Shown here: in pieces, positions 1 to 7,639 of the stretch
Layout of the letters: each line of letters opens with the position of its first letter
Position numbering within the stretch: the stretch's first letter is position 1
From: a virus
DNA: 22,108 nucleotides
Virus record (IMG/VR): IMGVR_UViG_3300027608_002410
Location: 1 to 22,108 of that record
Reading direction: 5' to 3' (one strand)
Program-made: the position numbers and the translations under genes
Notes under the pieces: generated by a model
What the model saw: only the letters and a program-made list of their open reading frames with translations
What the model was told of the DNA's origin: nothing
Databases searched by the model: none

Positions 1-914
1 TCCGCGACGCGCTGGAACTCGCTCGGGTGCTGGAGAACAAGGCGGCGTATGCGGATGCCGTGGAGAAGCTGCGGATGGGTCAGCAGGCCATGTTCACCGA
101 GATGGCGGAGATCCGGCATCAGGTAGCCTTGGAGAAGGTGCCCTACGTGGTGGAGCACGTCTCGGATGCGGTGGAGAGCGGTCCGGTCGTGCTGTTCGCG
201 CATCATCGGGACGTGGTGGCCGCGCTGGTCGCCGGGCTGCGTGAGCAGGGGCGGCGGGTGGTGTCGCTGGTCGGCGGCATATCCGACGAGGACAAGCAGG
301 CGGCGGTGGACGACTTCCAGAGCGGGGCCGCGGACGTGTTCGTGGGGAACCTGAAGGCCGCGGGCGTCGGAATCACGCTGGTGCGCTCCTCGCATGTCGT
401 GTTTTGCGAACTGGATTGGGTGCCCGCGAACATGAGTCAGGCCGAGGATCGGTGCCACCGCATAGGACAGCGGGACTCGGTGCTGGTGCAGCACATCGTT
501 CTGGAGGGGTCGCTCGACCAGATCATGGCGAAGGCTTTGGTCAGGAAGCAGGACGTGGCCGACAAGGCGCTGGATGATCCGACCACCGCAGCAGAGGCGC
601 AAGAACCTGTGGAGACCGTGACGATCATTGCAAAGGACGCGGAGGATGATCGCCCAGAGCGCAGGTCAGTAAGCACGGAGAAGCCTAGTCGGGACTATTC
701 AGCCGACGAGATCCGCCGACTACTCGCGGGTCTTCAGACGCTTGCGGCGATGTGCGACGGCGCTCACTCGGTCGATGGGAGCGGCTTTAACAAGTGCGAC
801 AGCCAATTTGGCAAGGGGCTGTCGAGGCAATCCACGCTTTCGCATCGTCAGGCCGCAGTTGCGGAGCGGTTGTGCCGGAAGTATCGGAGGCAGATCGGGG
901 ACGTTCTTGCTTGA
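1..914 (+). CDS. SNF2-family DNA helicase, C-terminal part (cut by window edge)
   Basis: The frame is open to the left edge, so the N-terminal ATPase lobe (Walker A and B) lies outside the window. What remains is the second RecA-like lobe. It holds helicase motif IV (VVLFAHH), motif V (LKAAGVGITL) and a textbook motif VI (QAEDRCHRIGQ), the Arg-finger signature of SNF2/SMARCAL1-type translocases. After an acidic linker comes a C-terminal segment with GSGFNKCDSQFGKGL and then a basic KYRRQ stretch. I read that segment as a C-terminal extension of the kind found on phage SNF2 proteins. SNF2 proteins use ATP to translocate on double-stranded DNA and remodel forks or protein-DNA complexes. It is the only gene here, with its small neighbour, on the + strand, and it converges on the early operon. 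Family assignment is firm; the exact role in the phage is inferred. Confidence 0.9.
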   Translation, partial: RDALELARVLENKAAYADAVEKLRMGQQAMFTEMAEIRHQVALEKVPYVVEHVSDAVESGPVVLFAHHRDVVAALVAGLREQGRRVVSLVGGISDEDKQAAVDDFQSGAADVFVGNLKAAGVGITLVRSSHVVFCELDWVPANMSQAEDRCHRIGQRDSVLVQHIVLEGSLDQIMAKALVRKQDVADKALDDPTTAAEAQEPVETVTIIAKDAEDDRPERRSVSTEKPSRDYSADEIRRLLAGLQTLAAMCDGAHSVDGSGFNKCDSQFGKGLSRQSTLSHRQAAVAERLCRKYRRQIGDVLA

Positions 915-945
915 CTATCAGGACGAAAACGCCTTTACTCCACAC

Positions 946-1365
946 ATGACACCACCAGATCCCGAGCCAATCTTCACCGCAGAACATCGCGCAGTCATGG
1001 CAATGCTGGGGAAGCGCGGAGGCCGCTCCCGTAGCAAGGCAAAACTCGACGCCATCCGAAAAAACGGATCCATGCCAGTGCGGCCCGGTAGCCTTCCTCG
1101 CGGCGGACTTGGAGTGAAACTGGCTCGGGAACGCAGGCTGGCGATGGAGGCGGCGGGCCTCATTGAGACGCAGCCGCCGAATCGCGACAACCCTGTGGTT
1201 CAGTGCGTGCGTCGGTGCGGGTTCCGTATGGCGATCAGCAATGAGATGTCCGAGGTGTTTCACAAAGGGCAGGGCATCAAGTGGACGTGCCCGCGGTGCA
1301 AGGCACCGAACCTCGCCAAACCGTACCGGCGACTGCCGAAGATCAAGTTTCAACCTCCGGTGTAA
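946..1365 (+). CDS. Small zinc-ribbon protein, unknown function
   Basis: This 139-residue protein begins 31 bases after the SNF2 stop, probably in the same transcript. Its N-terminal third is basic (GKRGGRSRSKAKLDAIRKNG). The C-terminal half holds a CVRRCGF knuckle and, about 28 residues later, CPRC: a four-cysteine zinc ribbon. A DNA- or RNA-binding role is plausible from the basic patch plus zinc ribbon, but no specific function can be assigned. The ATG at 946 is preferred; a TTG at 907 in the same frame would overlap the helicase stop. There is no Shine-Dalgarno sequence before either. An intrinsic terminator follows 24 bases after the stop codon. Confidence 0.7.
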   Translation: MTPPDPEPIFTAEHRAVMAMLGKRGGRSRSKAKLDAIRKNGSMPVRPGSLPRGGLGVKLARERRLAMEAAGLIETQPPNRDNPVVQCVRRCGFRMAISNEMSEVFHKGQGIKWTCPRCKAPNLAKPYRRLPKIKFQPPV

Positions 1366-1369
1366 GATT

Positions 1370-1642
1370 TCAGGGCTGTTGCTGCTCGCCGCCATCGGGA
1401 TTCGTTCCGATGGCGGTTTCTTTTTGCACCCTTGCAATGTGTTTGCAAGCAAGGGCCGCGATGCTTTTTACAGCGCGAGAAGGTTCAATGCGGCACTCAA
1501 AGTGGCGGCAGTTGCAACGCCCAAACGGGAAATCGGAGTCCGTGAGATCCACCAGATAGTCGAGGTCGTCGCTGCTCTCGCTCGGGCACCAGTAGAGGCC
1601 GATGCCGTATTGGCGGATCGGTCGGTTGTAACGCGGAGTCAC
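1370..1642 (-). CDS. SWIM-type zinc-finger small protein
   Basis: This 90-residue protein has a CxC...CxH zinc-binding pattern typical of SWIM domains: GRCNCRHFECR near residue 45, then ACKHIARVQ about 20 residues later. The segment before it, YLVDLTDSDFPF, looks like a folded strand-rich core. SWIM fingers bind DNA or mediate protein contacts; the role here is unknown. The start chosen is GTG at 1642, which overlaps the TGA stop of the HNH gene (GTGA), matching the other junctions of this operon. An upstream in-frame start at 1720 would lie well inside the HNH gene. It is the last gene of the early operon and ends only four bases from the stop of the convergent + strand gene. Its last residues are encoded across the opposing terminator hairpin. 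Confidence 0.65.
   Translation of the reverse strand: MTPRYNRPIRQYGIGLYWCPSESSDDLDYLVDLTDSDFPFGRCNCRHFECRIEPSRAVKSIAALACKHIARVQKETAIGTNPDGGEQQQP
1389..1425 (+). terminator. Intrinsic terminator of the + strand SNF2 transcript
   Basis: A perfect 10-bp inverted repeat, CCGCCATCGG / CCGATGGCGG, with an 8-base loop is followed directly by TTTCTTTTT. The U-tract lies on the right side only, so it terminates rightward transcription from the helicase and zinc-ribbon genes. The hairpin lies inside the 3' end of the SWIM-protein gene on the opposite strand. Confidence 0.9.
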
Positions 1643-2061
1643 AAGGCGAGGCCCAGCTTGCGAGCGTTCTTCATGTCCTCGTGGATCTCGGTGTGGCATT
1701 TCCGGCACACTGCGGCCCACGTCTCAATACGGTTCAGATTCGGCCCTCGGCCTTGCATGTGGTGGACATCAGTGCTTTTGGCGCGATTTACCCGCCGCGG
1801 ATGCAGCATCCTGCACGCTTCGCAATCGGGATGAGATGTCAGGAAATTCGCACGCAGAGTGGAATACTCCTTGTTCTCTTTGGTGCGCTTTTCGGACATT
1901 GGCGCGATGCGTGTTCTGGGTTTTGGAGAACGCGGAGTCCACTTGGTCGGCCCAAACGCAATGAATCTTCCTCCATGCTTTCTGCCCTTTGGGCATTTCC
2001 ATGTTACAAGCGCATGGTCGATCCGCGCCTTACGGCAATGCTGGCACTTGACTGAGATCAT
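1639..2061 (-). CDS. HNH endonuclease with N-terminal zinc ribbon
   Basis: A 140-residue protein. The N-terminus has a CQHC knuckle (residues 6-9) and a further Cys at 23 followed by GRKHGGRF. The C-terminal half is a recognisable HNH nuclease: HPDCEAC, then STDVHHMQGR (His100/His101), an Asn near 108-110, and VCRKCHTEIHE (CxxCH...H, residues 119-127). HNH enzymes cut DNA using one metal ion. In phages they act as homing nucleases, or as packaging partners of terminase; this one sits at the tail of a replication/recombination operon. The start at 2061 overlaps the upstream TGA by four bases (ATGA). A longer start at 2157 adds residues with no resemblance to the family. Confidence 0.85.
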   Translation of the reverse strand: MISVKCQHCRKARIDHALVTWKCPKGRKHGGRFIAFGPTKWTPRSPKPRTRIAPMSEKRTKENKEYSTLRANFLTSHPDCEACRMLHPRRVNRAKSTDVHHMQGRGPNLNRIETWAAVCRKCHTEIHEDMKNARKLGLAL

Positions 2062-2411
2062 CGAAAATCGAGCCAGAAAGCAAGCCTGTTGGCAATACGA
2101 CGCGGCAACAGGAACATAATCATGGACTGGCGAGCGAGCGCAAGGTTGTCGTGGCAATGGAGCGAGAGTCGGTAGAGTTGTGCGCTAGTGCGGAGCCGGT
2201 GCCACCAGCCTCGGGATCCATTAGCCACAAGGAACGCCCGCAGTTGCTCCTGCCTTTCCTTCTGGATGTTCGCCTTGGCGATGCGGGCCAACAGAAAGCC
2301 CTTGTGCGATTTGATGCAGGCCACTTCTCCGTGTCCCGGTATTCTAAACAACTCAATTCGATACGAAGGAGCACTCGATTCGCAACCGCACTCACATTCA
2401 AAGGTTCTCAT
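2058..2411 (-). CDS. Small Cys-rich protein, unknown function
   Basis: This 117-residue protein opens with FECECGCESS, a dense Cys cluster that could bind zinc. It continues with a basic, helix-prone middle (LLARIAKANIQKERQEQLRAF) and an Arg/Leu-rich C-terminus. I do not recognise a family. Its ATG overlaps the TGA of the RusA-like gene (ATGA), and its own TGA overlaps the HNH start. Both junctions support it as a real, translationally coupled gene. Confidence 0.6.
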   Translation of the reverse strand: MRTFECECGCESSAPSYRIELFRIPGHGEVACIKSHKGFLLARIAKANIQKERQEQLRAFLVANGSRGWWHRLRTSAQLYRLSLHCHDNLALARQSMIMFLLPRRIANRLAFWLDFR

Positions 2412-2790
2412 GGGTAGGTTATTTTAATTTTAGTGTGTTCCGTTTCGCCCGCCTCGGTTTTGCGCTGGCTAACTTCAATTTTCGTTTGACCCGGCTCGTC
2501 TGAATGTAGGAGTCCAGCGTATCGGCAGCAGTCCACATGGTATTTCTCCGCGAGGTTGTCTTCGTCGAGCAATCGCTTTCGCACGCTCGTAACGCAGACA
2601 AGAACTCGGCTTGAATCGACTTCTTTAGCTTCGCCCGCTCCCAATGCCCTAACGCAAGGAGCGCGTTCCAGCTTGGTAATCGACCCGGTATCAGGATTTC
2701 GATGGACTCCGACATTAGGGGGAGATTGTAGAGCAGGTTTGCGGTGCATGGCGAGCAGAATATGCTGCGGAAGCGGAATGTTTGGGTCAC
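2408..2790 (-). CDS. RusA-like Holliday-junction resolvase, split between two frames (-1 shift)
   Basis: RusA enzymes cut Holliday junctions as dimers using a cluster of acidic residues. The N-terminal half is in one frame: ATG at 2715 gives IEILIPGRLPSWNALL and HWERAKLKK, the usual RusA opening. The catalytic half is in the -1 frame: VTSVRKRLLDEDNLAEKY then CCRYAGLLHSDEPGQTKIEV, with the DxDN motif, the following Lys and a later SDEP. The frame change must fall at roughly 2590-2650. Gene boundaries agree with one split gene: GTG at 2790 overlaps the upstream TGA, and the second-frame TGA at 2408 overlaps the next ATG, like all other junctions in the operon. No canonical slippery heptamer is visible; the nearest is A-AAG-AAG at about 2620-2626. 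It could be a programmed frameshift, a broken gene or a sequencing error. The true N-terminus may be ATG 2715 rather than GTG 2790. Confidence 0.75.
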
Positions 2791-3017
2791 GAAGGCTGCT
2801 CATCAGTTTGTGTTGTCTTGGTGGTGCTTTTTCCTACCTCAAGGAGTGCTGCCGCCAGCATATCCCGGCAGTTACGCAGCTTGGCCGTGCCTTCCTGCGC
2901 CTCGCGAAGCAGCACGCGTGCAAACGGCGCATCGGAGCGGCTCAACAAGAAGCACGCGGCGTTGGCGGCGAGCACGGCGTCGTGCAGCGACCTGCGTGTC
3001 GGGTCGATGCTGCTCAT
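2787..3017 (-). CDS. Small hypothetical protein
   Basis: This 76-residue protein is probably mostly helical. The middle reads SLHDAVLAANAACFLLSRSD and LLREAQEGTAKLRNCRDMLAAALLEVGK, and the tail is Thr/Gln-rich and likely disordered. No family recognised. It is held in place by four-base overlaps on both sides (ATG with the upstream TGA at 3014-3017, TGA with the GTG of the RusA-like gene at 2787-2790), which is the main reason to accept it. Confidence 0.6.
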   Translation of the reverse strand: MSSIDPTRRSLHDAVLAANAACFLLSRSDAPFARVLLREAQEGTAKLRNCRDMLAAALLEVGKSTTKTTQTDEQPS

Positions 3018-3568
3018 TCGGCTCTGCCTCCCCTTGCGCGAAACTCAGCGGCGATCCGCTTCACTTCGGCTCTTGCACGGGCGTCCTCCTCCAGTTGCTC
3101 CTGTGTAGGCTTGCTCGCGGAGGCGGGCGCGGTGGCCGGGTTCCAAACGGCGTCTTTCCGCTTGCGCCTGTCCGCCCATTCCCTCGCTTTGTCCAGTTCG
3201 CCGGGGAAGTGGCGGCACAAGGTCAGGATCGAAGTTCGGCAGAAATTCGGCTCCTTCTTCCGCTCGACTTTGTAGAACTCGGAGACTTCGGCCACGCTTT
3301 CCGCGTCCATGCCAGCTTTGATCGCGTCTTTGAGCGCACGGATCTCGTCGTCCATCCACGGAGTGGTCGGCTTACGCCGGAACAACGCGGCAACAGCAAG
3401 CGAACACGGCGTGGTGGGAAGGTTGTTTTTCTTGGATGCAGGACGCGGAACGGCGGACTCGTCGCATTCCTCGATGCGGATGCCTTCAACTCCGGTGATG
3501 CCGAGCACCAACCGCAGTCGTTTCTTCGCCCCGGCGGGACCGATGCAAGTGATGGTGTAGCGGGTCAT
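3014..3568 (-). CDS. Conserved-looking phage protein, unknown function
   Basis: A protein of 184 residues. The N-terminus (MTRYTITCIGPAGAKKRLRL) looks like a short beta segment. A basic linker leads to a helical core, TPWMDDEIRALKDAIKAG, followed by VSEFYKVERKKEPNFCRTSI and LTLCRHFPGELDKAREW. The C-terminus is a charged, Ala/Glu/Arg-rich helix. The core resembles uncharacterised proteins of phage replication regions, but I cannot name a function. It is coupled by ATGA overlaps to the UvrD-type helicase upstream and the small hypothetical protein downstream. Confidence 0.65.
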   Translation of the reverse strand: MTRYTITCIGPAGAKKRLRLVLGITGVEGIRIEECDESAVPRPASKKNNLPTTPCSLAVAALFRRKPTTPWMDDEIRALKDAIKAGMDAESVAEVSEFYKVERKKEPNFCRTSILTLCRHFPGELDKAREWADRRKRKDAVWNPATAPASASKPTQEQLEEDARARAEVKRIAAEFRARGGRAE

Positions 3569-5184
3569 AGCCCAGCCTCCGCGATGAATCGGCTCGGAAC
3601 AAATGGTTTCGGGGATCCAAACAAAGGCTTTCGGAACATCGACGCCGAAATGCGGAGCCTCATGCGGGCGCGGGTAAAGGCAACGAACGCGAGACGGCGC
3701 TCCTCCTCAATGTCGGTGTCCTTCCGCAGCATTGGAAAGATTCCCTCCTCCATGCCGATCACAAACACCGCATCGTATTCGCGACCCTTGCTGCCGTGCG
3801 CTGTGGCGACGGTGACTCCACCGCCGCGGTGCTCCTCCCACTGGTCCCGGTTCCACAGATCATGCAGCAGGTCGGCCACTGTGGCGGGTTGGCTTTCAAT
3901 GAGCCTTCCCTGCACGGTTTCAATGGTTTCTGTCCCAATGCCTTTCATGGAGAGGAACTGCGGCACGGTCTCGGGAGTGACGGAGAAGCCGTGCGGAACG
4001 ATCTTGGCTACCTCGGGAAGCGTGGACTTAGCTGCGAGAGCGCGGCCCTTCATGGCGTTCACTTCGTGTTCGTGCTTGGTAAGCAGCAGATACTTCTCCG
4101 TCAGAATCGTGGATTCCGAATCGACTAACAGACCAATCAACGCAAGGGTGGCGCTCCATTCCTTCAAGTTGGGTATGCGCGGAGGCTCGTGGATTGGAAT
4201 ACCCGCATCGCGCAGGACATCCCGAGCATCGTTGACCAGCCAGTTCATTCGGGCGAGCACGGCGATTTCGGAGGGCGGAGTCCCGGTGGCGATGTCGTCT
4301 GATATGGCGTTGAGCAGCCAGCGGTGTTCGGCGTGGGGATTCTGCTTGAAGTTGACCGAGACAATGCCCGCAAGAGAAGACACGGGACGAATCCATTTCT
4401 CAATGCGATGGGTGTTGTGCGAGATCAATTTGTTGGCCGCGTCCGCAATCTCCAGATTACACCGGAAGCAATCTTCCAAGGTTAGAATCGTGGTGCCGGG
4501 GTTGTCTGCGTGGGCGACGAACAGCGCGGGGCGTCCGCCGCGAAAGCTGAAAATGCTTTGGTCAGGATCCCCCACAAGGAACGTGTTCTGGGCTGGAAAC
4601 TTTTGGATGATCTGCCAGTCGATGTCCCCGGAGTCCTGAACCTCGTCCACATAAAGGTCGGTGATGGCCCATTCGTCCCGCACAACCTCGTTGGCAAGCA
4701 AGCGCAGGCCGTGCGTCAGGATCGTGTCGTAGTCGATCATGTTCTCGCGCTTGATGCGGAAGCCGTATTCCGCCCAAATCTGTTGCGCGTCCAGCCCGTC
4801 CTTCTCCATCAGCTTCTTCTCACTGAGCTTCTTAAAGCCCATCTCGTTGCGGATGGATAGCAGCATTCGGGCTCTGGTGTCCTCGTCCACCAGCCCAATC
4901 CCGCCTCGGCGGTAGCCGATCATGTGGCCGTGCTTCTGGAGCAGACCGAACATAAACCTGTGGATAGTGCCGACGAACCGTGGCTGGATCGGCAGCAGCC
5001 TTTTCCTCATCTCATTGGCCCCGGTGTTGGTGAAGGTGATGCAGACGATCTCCTTGGCTGGCGTTCCCCGGTGACGGATGCGCTCGACCAGCGTGGCGGT
5101 CTTCCCGCTGCCGGGACCAGCGATGACGGCGATTTGGGGAGAATCGCAGTTGATGACGGCGATTTGTTGCTCGGTGGAGTTCAT
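3565..5184 (-). CDS. UvrD/Rep-type SF1A DNA helicase
   Basis: A 539-residue 3'-5' helicase-type protein with the SF1A motifs in order. It has a Q-motif-like start (NSTEQQIAV), Walker A AGPGSGKT (residues 22-29), motif Ia ITFTNTGANEMRKRL, motif II YVDEVQDSGDID (near 175), motif III FLVGDPDQSIFSFRGG (near 205), motif V VATAHGSKGREYDAVFVIG (near 455) and motif VI ERRLAFVAFTRARMRL. UvrD and Rep are about 670-720 residues, so this is a compact version with reduced 1B/2B insertions. It would unwind DNA during phage replication, recombination or repair. It overlaps both neighbours by four bases. All catalytic motifs are intact. Confidence 0.95.
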   Translation of the reverse strand: MNSTEQQIAVINCDSPQIAVIAGPGSGKTATLVERIRHRGTPAKEIVCITFTNTGANEMRKRLLPIQPRFVGTIHRFMFGLLQKHGHMIGYRRGGIGLVDEDTRARMLLSIRNEMGFKKLSEKKLMEKDGLDAQQIWAEYGFRIKRENMIDYDTILTHGLRLLANEVVRDEWAITDLYVDEVQDSGDIDWQIIQKFPAQNTFLVGDPDQSIFSFRGGRPALFVAHADNPGTTILTLEDCFRCNLEIADAANKLISHNTHRIEKWIRPVSSLAGIVSVNFKQNPHAEHRWLLNAISDDIATGTPPSEIAVLARMNWLVNDARDVLRDAGIPIHEPPRIPNLKEWSATLALIGLLVDSESTILTEKYLLLTKHEHEVNAMKGRALAAKSTLPEVAKIVPHGFSVTPETVPQFLSMKGIGTETIETVQGRLIESQPATVADLLHDLWNRDQWEEHRGGGVTVATAHGSKGREYDAVFVIGMEEGIFPMLRKDTDIEEERRLAFVAFTRARMRLRISASMFRKPLFGSPKPFVPSRFIAEAGL

Positions 5185-5675
5185 GCTTCCCCTCCTTCGT
5201 CGTCCATCTTATCGAAGAAATTGCTGCTGATCCCTAGCGTTTTCTTCATCACGCGGTAGGTCTCGATGCTCGATGCGGCGCGAGATCTGGCCTCCCGCTC
5301 GGTTCGCTCGATATACTCTTGGGCCTCACCTATTTCAGAAGGAAGGAAATACCCGTTCGTGTCCGACAAGATTGGTATCTTGTGATTGATTCTGAGGTTG
5401 CGAATAACCTGTCTCACTTGGCGCACCGTGGTTTCCGTGGTGCTTGAAAGAAGGTGCTCCTCTTTCTTGTGACATTCCATCCACTTGTGGCTGCTGGCGA
5501 TCTCCAGTTGGGTGATTGCGATCCTGTCTGCCCAGAGGGATTCAATCAGGAATAGCACCGCGCTCTCGGAGTCGTTCATCTTGCCGAGTTGGCGGGCCAC
5601 CACAATCATCGCCCTTACTCCGTCCACGATGTTTCCGTCCGGTTCTCCGAGCGGAAGTTCGGGTTGTTCGCTCAT
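5181..5675 (-). CDS. Winged-helix-like DNA-binding protein (tentative)
   Basis: A protein of 164 residues. The N-terminus is acidic. The central part, TETTVRQVRQVIRNLRINHK followed by IPILSDTNGYFLPSE, has the form of a recognition helix plus a beta wing ending in an aromatic GYF, a pattern seen in phage winged-helix regulators. The C-terminus is a charged helix (EYIERTEREARSRA) with a very acidic end. It lies between the Rad50-like and UvrD-like genes, overlapping both by four bases. It may be a replication accessory factor or regulator; this is an inference from local pattern only. Confidence 0.65.
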   Translation of the reverse strand: MSEQPELPLGEPDGNIVDGVRAMIVVARQLGKMNDSESAVLFLIESLWADRIAITQLEIASSHKWMECHKKEEHLLSSTTETTVRQVRQVIRNLRINHKIPILSDTNGYFLPSEIGEAQEYIERTEREARSRAASSIETYRVMKKTLGISSNFFDKMDDEGGEA

Positions 5676-7639
5676 AGCGCGATCTGTTGCCAGCCTTCGT
5701 AAGTGGTGTCGCGCACGTCAATGGCGATCACCTGATCCAGAATCCCCTCCTCGACGCACTTCCGCAGATCCTCCAGCACGATCTTGGTGTTGGCCGCGTC
5801 GATGCGTGCCAGTTCGTCCAGCAGCACAATCTTCAGCGGAAACTTGGCACTGAGAGCGGCGGCGATCCCTATGTCGCACAGTGCCTTTTCGGTGCCGCTG
5901 AAGGTGGAGCGGGTGATAAACTTCGCGTCCTTCCATCGCCCGATCTGGCCGTCGTGGTAGGCGAGCGGAGTGAGCAGCGCGTCCCCGGCCACCTTGTTTG
6001 CCACCGTCATCATCCCGCCAAACGCGGCGTCAATGATCTCTTGTTGGACGGTTTTGATCTCCTTGCCGATGGCCTTGATGCAGGCGACGTGCGCGGCTGC
6101 GGATGTGTGCTCCAGCGCGGCTTGTGCGGCCCGAGCGAGATCCTGCTGAAGATCCTTGGCTGTGTCTCGCTGTTTTCGCAGGGAAACAAGTTCGGCGTGC
6201 AAGAGTTTGAGGCGTTCCCCAGCAGCGTGGACACTCTCTGGATCCACGGACTCGTTTCCTCCTTGCAGGTCTAGCAGCGATACGTTGGCCGCAGCCCTTG
6301 TTTCAAGGTCCATCTTCCATCCAGTTTCTAGTGACCGGATTTGCTCGCGAACAGCGGAGAGCGGACGTTGCGCTGCAACTTCTCGCTTAAACTTGTTCAT
6401 CGCCTCAATGTAGGCGGCGTTCTGTTGATCGTACTGACTCTTGATGGCTTTGTAAGCGTCGGTCGCAGTTTGCTTGCGCTCGGTGGCCGCAGAGATGGTT
6501 TTGTTCCAGTGCTCCTCAAGAATTGTTTTCCACCCTTTGCCCTTGCTCTTGCAAAACGGGCAGCACTCGATCCCGGTCAATTTCCCGAGTTCAATTTCAG
6601 CGGCGTGGAGTGCCTCGGAGGAAGTGTCCATCTCCTTTTTAATCTTTATCGCCTCCTCGTAGCTCTTTTTGGCGATGGTGTCGGATGGCGGAACAAGTCC
6701 GGCGTTGTCACCAGCGGCAATGCTCAGTTCTTTTTCTTTTTCCGCCAGTTCTCCGATCTCCCTCTGCCAGTTTCGGGCAGGAGTGTTCACGGTAGCGGCT
6801 AGGCGGCTCCTCAGATCGTTGGTGGAGGCGGACTGCTTGGCGGTGGCCGCAAGTGCGGCGTGCTCACGAACGACCTGCTCATGCTCTACGGAAACGACAG
6901 CAATGCGCCGATCCAGCCCAGTCAGCGTCTCGGCGCTGCACTCGCCCTCGCGGAGCTTTAGTTCGGTCAGAATCCGCACGGCACCTGCGGAGTCTTTAGC
7001 CCGGCGGTTCCATTTTGTAAACCCGAGCGCAAGATCTCCGGTGTCCTTGTCGGTCAGGGCGTTAATCCCAACCACCGGGTCGTTCAGTTTGTTTCTGCAC
7101 ACGCTGATCCACTCCTGCTTGGAAGCCTCGATCTCCTCGGTATGCTCGCCAATCTTTAGTGCTTGAAGGCGGGCCACAACGCCACTCTGGGTGACGGTGC
7201 TGGGTATCGGGCAGTTGCGGAACACAAACTGGATCTTCTCCGCGTCGGTGAGCGCAAAGTAGTCGCTGGTGTTGAACAATGGCGTGGACTCTACAACGGC
7301 AAGTTCATCTGCGTCAAAATCGCTCTCGACCGATGACTTTACGCTGTCTTTTTCGAGCCAGAACCGTCGCGAAATCTTTGCTCCGGTTTCGAGTTCGATG
7401 CCGACAGACATGCTTGAACCTTCAGCCAATTCAAACGCATCCTTTGCGCGGCCTCCGAGTTCAGGGAGTTTGCCGCATAACGCCAGACGTATCGCGTCCA
7501 TGCGAGAGGTTTTACCGGCAAAGTTCCGACCGTTGATAATGACGCACTGGCTGAGTTGGTGCGTGAAAGACTGCCCTTTAAGGGCTTGGGCTTGGAGCGT
7601 GGTGATCATTGGGGTTTTAAGCAGATAGCTCCATTTCAA
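5672..7639 (-). CDS. Rad50/SbcC-like SMC-type ATPase
   Basis: A protein of 655 residues with ABC/SMC-type ATPase ends and a long coiled-coil middle. Walker A is GRNFAGKTSRMDAIRLAL near residue 37. The zinc-hook motif ECCPFCKSKGKGW is near residue 358, at mid-coil. The C-terminal signature FSGTEKALCDIG is near 580 and Walker B LKIVLLDELARIDAA near 600. Rad50-type proteins pair with an Mre11/SbcD nuclease to process DNA ends; no such nuclease is visible in the window. The start is ambiguous: TTG at 7639 overlaps the upstream TGA (TTGA), in line with the operon pattern, while ATG at 7609 gives the more typical opening MITTLQAQALKGQSF. It is shorter than E. coli SbcC (about 1,050 residues) because of a short coiled coil. 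Confidence 0.88.
   Translation of the reverse strand: MKWSYLLKTPMITTLQAQALKGQSFTHQLSQCVIINGRNFAGKTSRMDAIRLALCGKLPELGGRAKDAFELAEGSSMSVGIELETGAKISRRFWLEKDSVKSSVESDFDADELAVVESTPLFNTSDYFALTDAEKIQFVFRNCPIPSTVTQSGVVARLQALKIGEHTEEIEASKQEWISVCRNKLNDPVVGINALTDKDTGDLALGFTKWNRRAKDSAGAVRILTELKLREGECSAETLTGLDRRIAVVSVEHEQVVREHAALAATAKQSASTNDLRSRLAATVNTPARNWQREIGELAEKEKELSIAAGDNAGLVPPSDTIAKKSYEEAIKIKKEMDTSSEALHAAEIELGKLTGIECCPFCKSKGKGWKTILEEHWNKTISAATERKQTATDAYKAIKSQYDQQNAAYIEAMNKFKREVAAQRPLSAVREQIRSLETGWKMDLETRAAANVSLLDLQGGNESVDPESVHAAGERLKLLHAELVSLRKQRDTAKDLQQDLARAAQAALEHTSAAAHVACIKAIGKEIKTVQQEIIDAAFGGMMTVANKVAGDALLTPLAYHDGQIGRWKDAKFITRSTFSGTEKALCDIGIAAALSAKFPLKIVLLDELARIDAANTKIVLEDLRKCVEEGILDQVIAIDVRDTTYEGWQQIAL

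Noticed and set aside
787-1452. Open frame of 221 codons on the - strand opposite the SNF2 C-terminus and zinc-ribbon gene
   Set aside because: It overlaps two + strand genes with recognisable motifs and crosses the intrinsic terminator; the translation shows no domain.
2744-4639. Long open frame (631 codons) on the + strand opposite the UvrD-type helicase and its neighbours
   Set aside because: It is antisense to genes with clear helicase motifs and four-base overlaps; its translation has no recognisable motif and is rich in Arg/Ser, as expected for the shadow of a GC-rich gene.
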